A stretch of 8,533 bases of DNA from JBDTSW01 sp039930945 (GTDB lineage: Bacteria > Actinomycetota > Thermoleophilia > Solirubrobacterales > 70-9): the NCBI GenBank assembly GCA_039930945.1, contig JBDTSW010000092.1:1-8533 (forward strand). The letters are read 5' to 3'. Position 1 is the stretch's first letter. Each line of letters begins with the position of its first letter. Below the pieces are notes generated by a model. The model made no database searches. It had not been told where the DNA came from and saw only the letters and a list, made by a program, of their open reading frames with translations. Both the position numbers and the translations under genes were made by a program. Shown here piece after piece: positions 6,438 to 8,533 of the stretch.

Positions 6438-7758
6438 CGCCCAGCAGCGCCGCGACCTCGGCAAGGTCCTTGTCTCCCCGGCCGGAGAGGCAAAGAACAT
6501 CAAAGCCCGCCGGCTGCTCGGAATCACTGCCCGCCGCCTCCTCTGCTCCCGCCCTGAACACATTGCCTTCGGCATCCGCCTCAGGCACTTCCATGCTGCT
6601 CCCGCGTCCGGGGGCGGCGGGGTCAGCGATGGGATGGGCGTCTGCCTCACGCAGCAGCCAGGCGATTGCGTGGGAGGGCTCGAGCGCGGGGATGATGCCC
6701 TCGAGGCGGGTGAGCTCGCGGAAGCCGAGCAGGGCCTCGTCGTCGGTGATCGTCTCGTAGCGGGCGCGGCCGGAATCGCGCAGGTATGCGTGCTCGGGCC
6801 CGACGCCCGGGTAGTCGAGCCCGGCCGAGATCGAGTGCGCCTCGAGGATCTGACCGTCGTCGTCGGCGAGCACGGATGAGAGCGCCCCGTGCAGCACCCC
6901 CACCCGGCCAGCCGCGAGCGAGGCGCCGTGGCGACCATCGAGGCCCTCTCCCCCGGCCTCGACCCCGATCAGCTCGACCGGGTCGTCGATGAACGCGTAG
7001 AAGGCGCCGATCGCGTTCGAGCCGCCGCCGACGCAGGCGATCACGCGCTCCGGCAGCTTGCCCTCGGCGACGAGCGCCTGCTCCCGCGCCTCGTCGCCGA
7101 TCACGCGCTGCAGGTCGCGAACGAGCGCCGGGTACGGGGCCGGGCCGACGGCCGAGCCGATGATGTAGTGGGTGTTGCCGACGTTGGTGACCCAATCACG
7201 GATCGCCGCGCTGACGGCCTCCTTGAGCGTGCGGGCGCCGGCCTCGACCGGCGCCACCTCCGCGCCGAGCAGCCGCATGCGCTCGACGTTCGGCGCCTGC
7301 CGGCGCATGTCCTCGGTGCCCATGTAGATGACACACTCGAGCCCCAGCAGCGCGCAGGCGGTCGCGCTGGCGACCCCGTGCTGTCCGGCTCCGGTCTCGG
7401 CGATCACCCGGGGTTTGCCCATCTGCTGGGCGAGCAGCGCCTGGCCGACGGCGTTGTTGATCTTGTGGGCGCCCGTGTGCGCCAGGTCCTCACGCTTGAG
7501 GTAGATTCGCCGTCCGACCCGCTTCGAGAGGCGCTCGGCGAGATAGAGGGGGGTCGGGCGGCCGACGAAGTCGCGCAGGAGCACGTCCAGGCGGGTCCGG
7601 AAGCCCTCGTCGTCGCGGGCCTGCACCCAGGCCGCGGTGAGCTCGTCGAGCGCGGCCATCAGCACCTCGGGAACGAAGCGCCCGCCGTAGGGGCCGAAGC
7701 GCTCCTGCACGTCGGCGACACCGCCCCCGGCGGCGCCGGCCGGCCCGGGCGCGCTCAC
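6430..7758 (-). CDS. trpB: Tryptophan synthase beta subunit with a ~36-residue insertion
   Basis: Joins indole and serine to make tryptophan, using PLP. It has 442 residues, longer than the usual ~400. Motifs: RFGPYGGRFVPE (20-31), GRPTPLY, KREDLAHTGAHKINN with the PLP lysine Lys99, ETGAGQHG with Glu121, CVGGGSNAIG for PLP phosphate, and LSGRGDKD near the end (Ser425). The start is GTG at 7758, whose GTGA overlaps the trpF stop by four bases, with GGAG eight bases upstream. A second GTG at 7710 is less likely. Relative to Salmonella numbering the offset is 12 at Lys99 and Glu121 but 48 at Ser425, so about 36 residues are extra. They lie around 379-414, are rich in Ala, Glu, Gly and Ser, use less GC-biased codons, and coincide with a 108-bp repeat element. 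All catalytic residues are intact, so the protein is probably active. Confidence 0.97.
   Translation of the reverse strand: MSAPGPAGAAGGGVADVQERFGPYGGRFVPEVLMAALDELTAAWVQARDDEGFRTRLDVLLRDFVGRPTPLYLAERLSKRVGRRIYLKREDLAHTGAHKINNAVGQALLAQQMGKPRVIAETGAGQHGVASATACALLGLECVIYMGTEDMRRQAPNVERMRLLGAEVAPVEAGARTLKEAVSAAIRDWVTNVGNTHYIIGSAVGPAPYPALVRDLQRVIGDEAREQALVAEGKLPERVIACVGGGSNAIGAFYAFIDDPVELIGVEAGGEGLDGRHGASLAAGRVGVLHGALSSVLADDDGQILEAHSISAGLDYPGVGPEHAYLRDSGRARYETITDDEALLGFRELTRLEGIIPALEPSHAIAWLLREADAHPIADPAAPGRGSSMEVPEADAEGNVFRAGAEEAAGSDSEQPAGFDVLCLSGRGDKDLAEVAALLGDG
6517..6624. repeat. Palindromic repeat element, long copy, inserted in frame within trpB
   Basis: Two blocks match the copy upstream of trpF in the same order and orientation. 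The left block (6517-6547) has 26 of 29 aligned bases identical to 8428-8457, with small gaps. The right block (6604-6624) has 19 of 21 identical to 8460-8480. Arms CCCGCCGCCTCC (6530-6541) and GGGGGCGGCGGG (6610-6621) pair over 12 positions with one T·G. The blocks are separated by about 56 bases that the other copy lacks. The total of 108 bases equals 36 codons, the excess length of this TrpB. The element is unnamed as far as I can tell. Confidence 0.65.
6544..6605. repeat. 9-bp direct repeats flanking the extra middle of the trpB element
   Basis: TGCTCCCGC occurs at 6544-6552 and again at 6597-6605, a spacing of 53 bases. Removing one repeat plus the segment between them leaves a 55-bp element that aligns along its length with the 53-bp copy at 8428-8480. 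The segment between the repeats (6553-6596) has 26 G/C in 44 bases, lower than its surroundings, and contains small inverted repeats (TGCCT at 6564-6568 with AGGCA at 6583-6587). Confidence 0.6.
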
Positions 7759-8408
7759 GCCGCGCTCTCCGGGATCTCGATCGAGGGCGCCGACGCCTGC
7801 ACCCGGTGGATGAATTCGCGCATCAGCTGATGATCCTTGACGCCGGGCTCGGACTCGACCCCGGTGGCGACGTCGACGGCGGCCGGGTCGGCCACGGCGA
7901 TCGCCTCCGCGACGTTGACCGGGGTGAGCCCTCCGGAGAGGATCCCGGGCACCGCCGAGCTGCGCTTGCGCAGCAGGTCCCAGTCGAAGCTCTCGCCCGT
8001 CCCCCCGCGCGCGTCCGGGTGGTGGGCGTCGAAGAGGTGAAAGTCCGTGCGGAAGGCCTCGGCGGCCTGGATGTCGGCCGCGCTGCGCACCCGCGTGGCC
8101 TTGATCACGCCGCAGCCGGTCCGCCGCGCCGTCTCCTGGCAGAACGCGGGCCCCTCCTCGCCGTGCAGCTGGATCATCGTCAGCGACTCGTCCTCGGCGG
8201 CCTTGACCAGCTCGTCGAGGCCGGCGTTGACGAAGACACCGACGACGGCGATCCGGCGGCGAAGCTCGGCCCCGATCTCGGCAGCGACCGCCGGGTCCAC
8301 CCGGCGCGGGCTCTCGTCGTGGTGGATGAGCCCCACCGCCCAGGCACCGAGGCGCGCCGCTTCCCGCGCATCCTCGAGCCGAGTCACGCCACAGAACTTC
8401 ACCCGCAT
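7755..8408 (-). CDS. trpF: Phosphoribosylanthranilate isomerase
   Basis: Isomerises N-(5-phosphoribosyl)anthranilate to the ribulose form, the third step of tryptophan synthesis. It is a single-domain protein of 217 residues, normal for a stand-alone TrpF. The opening MRVKFCGVTR carries the catalytic base Cys6. IQLHGEE lies at 79-85, and the catalytic acid is Asp127 (LFDAHHPDARGGTG). The phosphate-binding end shows SGGLTPVNV and VDVATGVES. The ATG at 8408 is chosen because it begins the conserved VKFCG segment and lies six bases after a TACCCT box. It is the first visible gene of a trpF-trpB-trpA cluster and overlaps trpB by four bases. trpC is not adjacent inside the window. The frame is open upstream to the window edge, but that stretch has no start codon and contains the palindromic repeat. 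Confidence 0.96.
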   Translation of the reverse strand: MRVKFCGVTRLEDAREAARLGAWAVGLIHHDESPRRVDPAVAAEIGAELRRRIAVVGVFVNAGLDELVKAAEDESLTMIQLHGEEGPAFCQETARRTGCGVIKATRVRSAADIQAAEAFRTDFHLFDAHHPDARGGTGESFDWDLLRKRSSAVPGILSGGLTPVNVAEAIAVADPAAVDVATGVESEPGVKDHQLMREFIHRVQASAPSIEIPESAA

Positions 8409-8414
8409 ACCCCA

Positions 8415-8420
8415 AGGGTA
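8415..8420 (-). promoter_or_regulatory. Putative -10 box of trpF, leaderless arrangement
   Basis: Minus-strand TACCCT is followed by six bases and then ATG at 8408, the same spacing as at pfk. Transcription would begin at or next to the A of ATG. No clear -35 box is seen. The upstream promoter region is formed by the end of the palindromic repeat, which stops eight bases before this box. Confidence 0.45.
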
Positions 8421-8427
8421 GTCAGGG

Positions 8428-8480
8428 CTCCGGAATAACTCCGCCGGCTCCTCCGCTTCGCGTCCGGGGCCGGCGGGTTC
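8428..8480. repeat. Palindromic repeat element, short copy, upstream of trpF
   Basis: Arms CCGCCGGCTCC (8441-8451) and GGGGCCGGCGG (8466-8476) form an 11-bp stem with one T·G pair, extendable by one more wobble pair. Inside the 14-base loop CGC and GCG (8454-8456, 8460-8462) can pair again. It matches the element inside trpB in both blocks. Where the arms differ (8447/8470 against 6537/6614), both sides changed, so the pair is kept. It could act as a regulatory hairpin or just be a mobile repeat. No T-tract follows. Confidence 0.65.
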
Positions 8481-8533
8481 GGGCGCGCAGCCTGACCCGG
8501 CAGGCCCATGCTCCGGATCCGCGACTTCGTCGC

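Larger units (their letters stand above)
8409..8533. other. Upstream region of trpF to the window edge, no supported gene
   Basis: This stretch holds the trpF promoter box and the palindromic repeat. The remaining bases (8481-8533) show no recognisable protein in any frame. An ATG at 8508 on the plus strand opens a frame of eight codons before the edge, which is too short to judge. Confidence 0.5.

Noticed and set aside
6889..8438. Plus-strand open frames antisense to trpB and trpF
   Set aside because: They show no family motifs and have the composition of complements of GC-rich coding DNA, while the minus-strand genes carry complete catalytic motifs.
8409..8533. In-frame open extension upstream of trpF, possibly a fused N-terminal domain such as TrpC
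   Set aside because: No start codon occurs in it, the sequence reads as a Pro/Glu/Gly-rich string without TrpC features, and a promoter box and repeat element lie within it. A fusion cannot be fully excluded because the frame runs off the window.
8508..8533. Possible plus-strand gene start (ATG at 8508, MLRIRDFV)
   Set aside because: Eight codons with only a weak ribosome-binding site are not enough to support a gene.

Overview
The window is about 8.5 kb of GC-rich bacterial DNA with strongly G/C-ending codons, GTG and TTG starts and densely packed genes. The genes read as housekeeping genes of a high-GC actinobacterium. The resemblance of several proteins to those of the Thermoleophilia/Solirubrobacterales is a recollection, not a search result. 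I see no rRNA, tRNA, CRISPR, transposase or phage gene.

Layout. (1) Plus strand: the 3' part of a malic enzyme gene (1-1214), whose N-terminus lies outside the window, then a TIGR01777-type NAD(P)-dependent epimerase (1228-2142). (2) Minus strand, convergent with these: a 6-phosphofructokinase (3847 to 2816) with the residue signature of the pyrophosphate-dependent enzyme, overlapped at its 3' end by a decayed ABC-type substrate-binding lipoprotein gene (2838 to 2159). That pseudogene carries a frameshift and seems to have lost its middle. (3) Plus strand, divergent from pfk across a 60-bp gap: a 4-coumarate/fatty-acyl CoA ligase (3908-5461). (4) Minus strand, convergent with it: a trpF-trpB-trpA cluster (8408 to 5646) with overlapping genes, followed by an unannotated 53-residue membrane protein (5630 to 5469).

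How they fit together. TrpF, TrpB and TrpA catalyse the phosphoribosylanthranilate isomerase step and the final tryptophan synthase steps. trpE, trpG, trpD and trpC are not in the window. trpF appears to have its own promoter and a leaderless start, and pfk shows the same arrangement (a TANNNT box, six bases, then the start codon). Malic enzyme, PFK and the acyl-CoA ligase belong to central carbon and acyl metabolism, but nothing here ties them to the trp cluster.

The most interesting signal is a dispersed palindromic repeat in two copies. One copy (6517-6624, 108 bp) lies in frame inside trpB and explains a roughly 36-residue insertion just before the LSGRGDKD motif. The other (8428-8480) sits immediately upstream of the trpF promoter box. 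The arms form a 11-12 bp stem, and one base pair has changed on both sides between copies (C:G to G:C), which suggests that the fold is selected. The trpB copy also carries an extra 53 bp bounded by a 9-bp direct repeat. It looks like an unnamed small palindromic element able to sit inside a protein-coding gene, comparable in behaviour to the Rickettsia palindromic elements.
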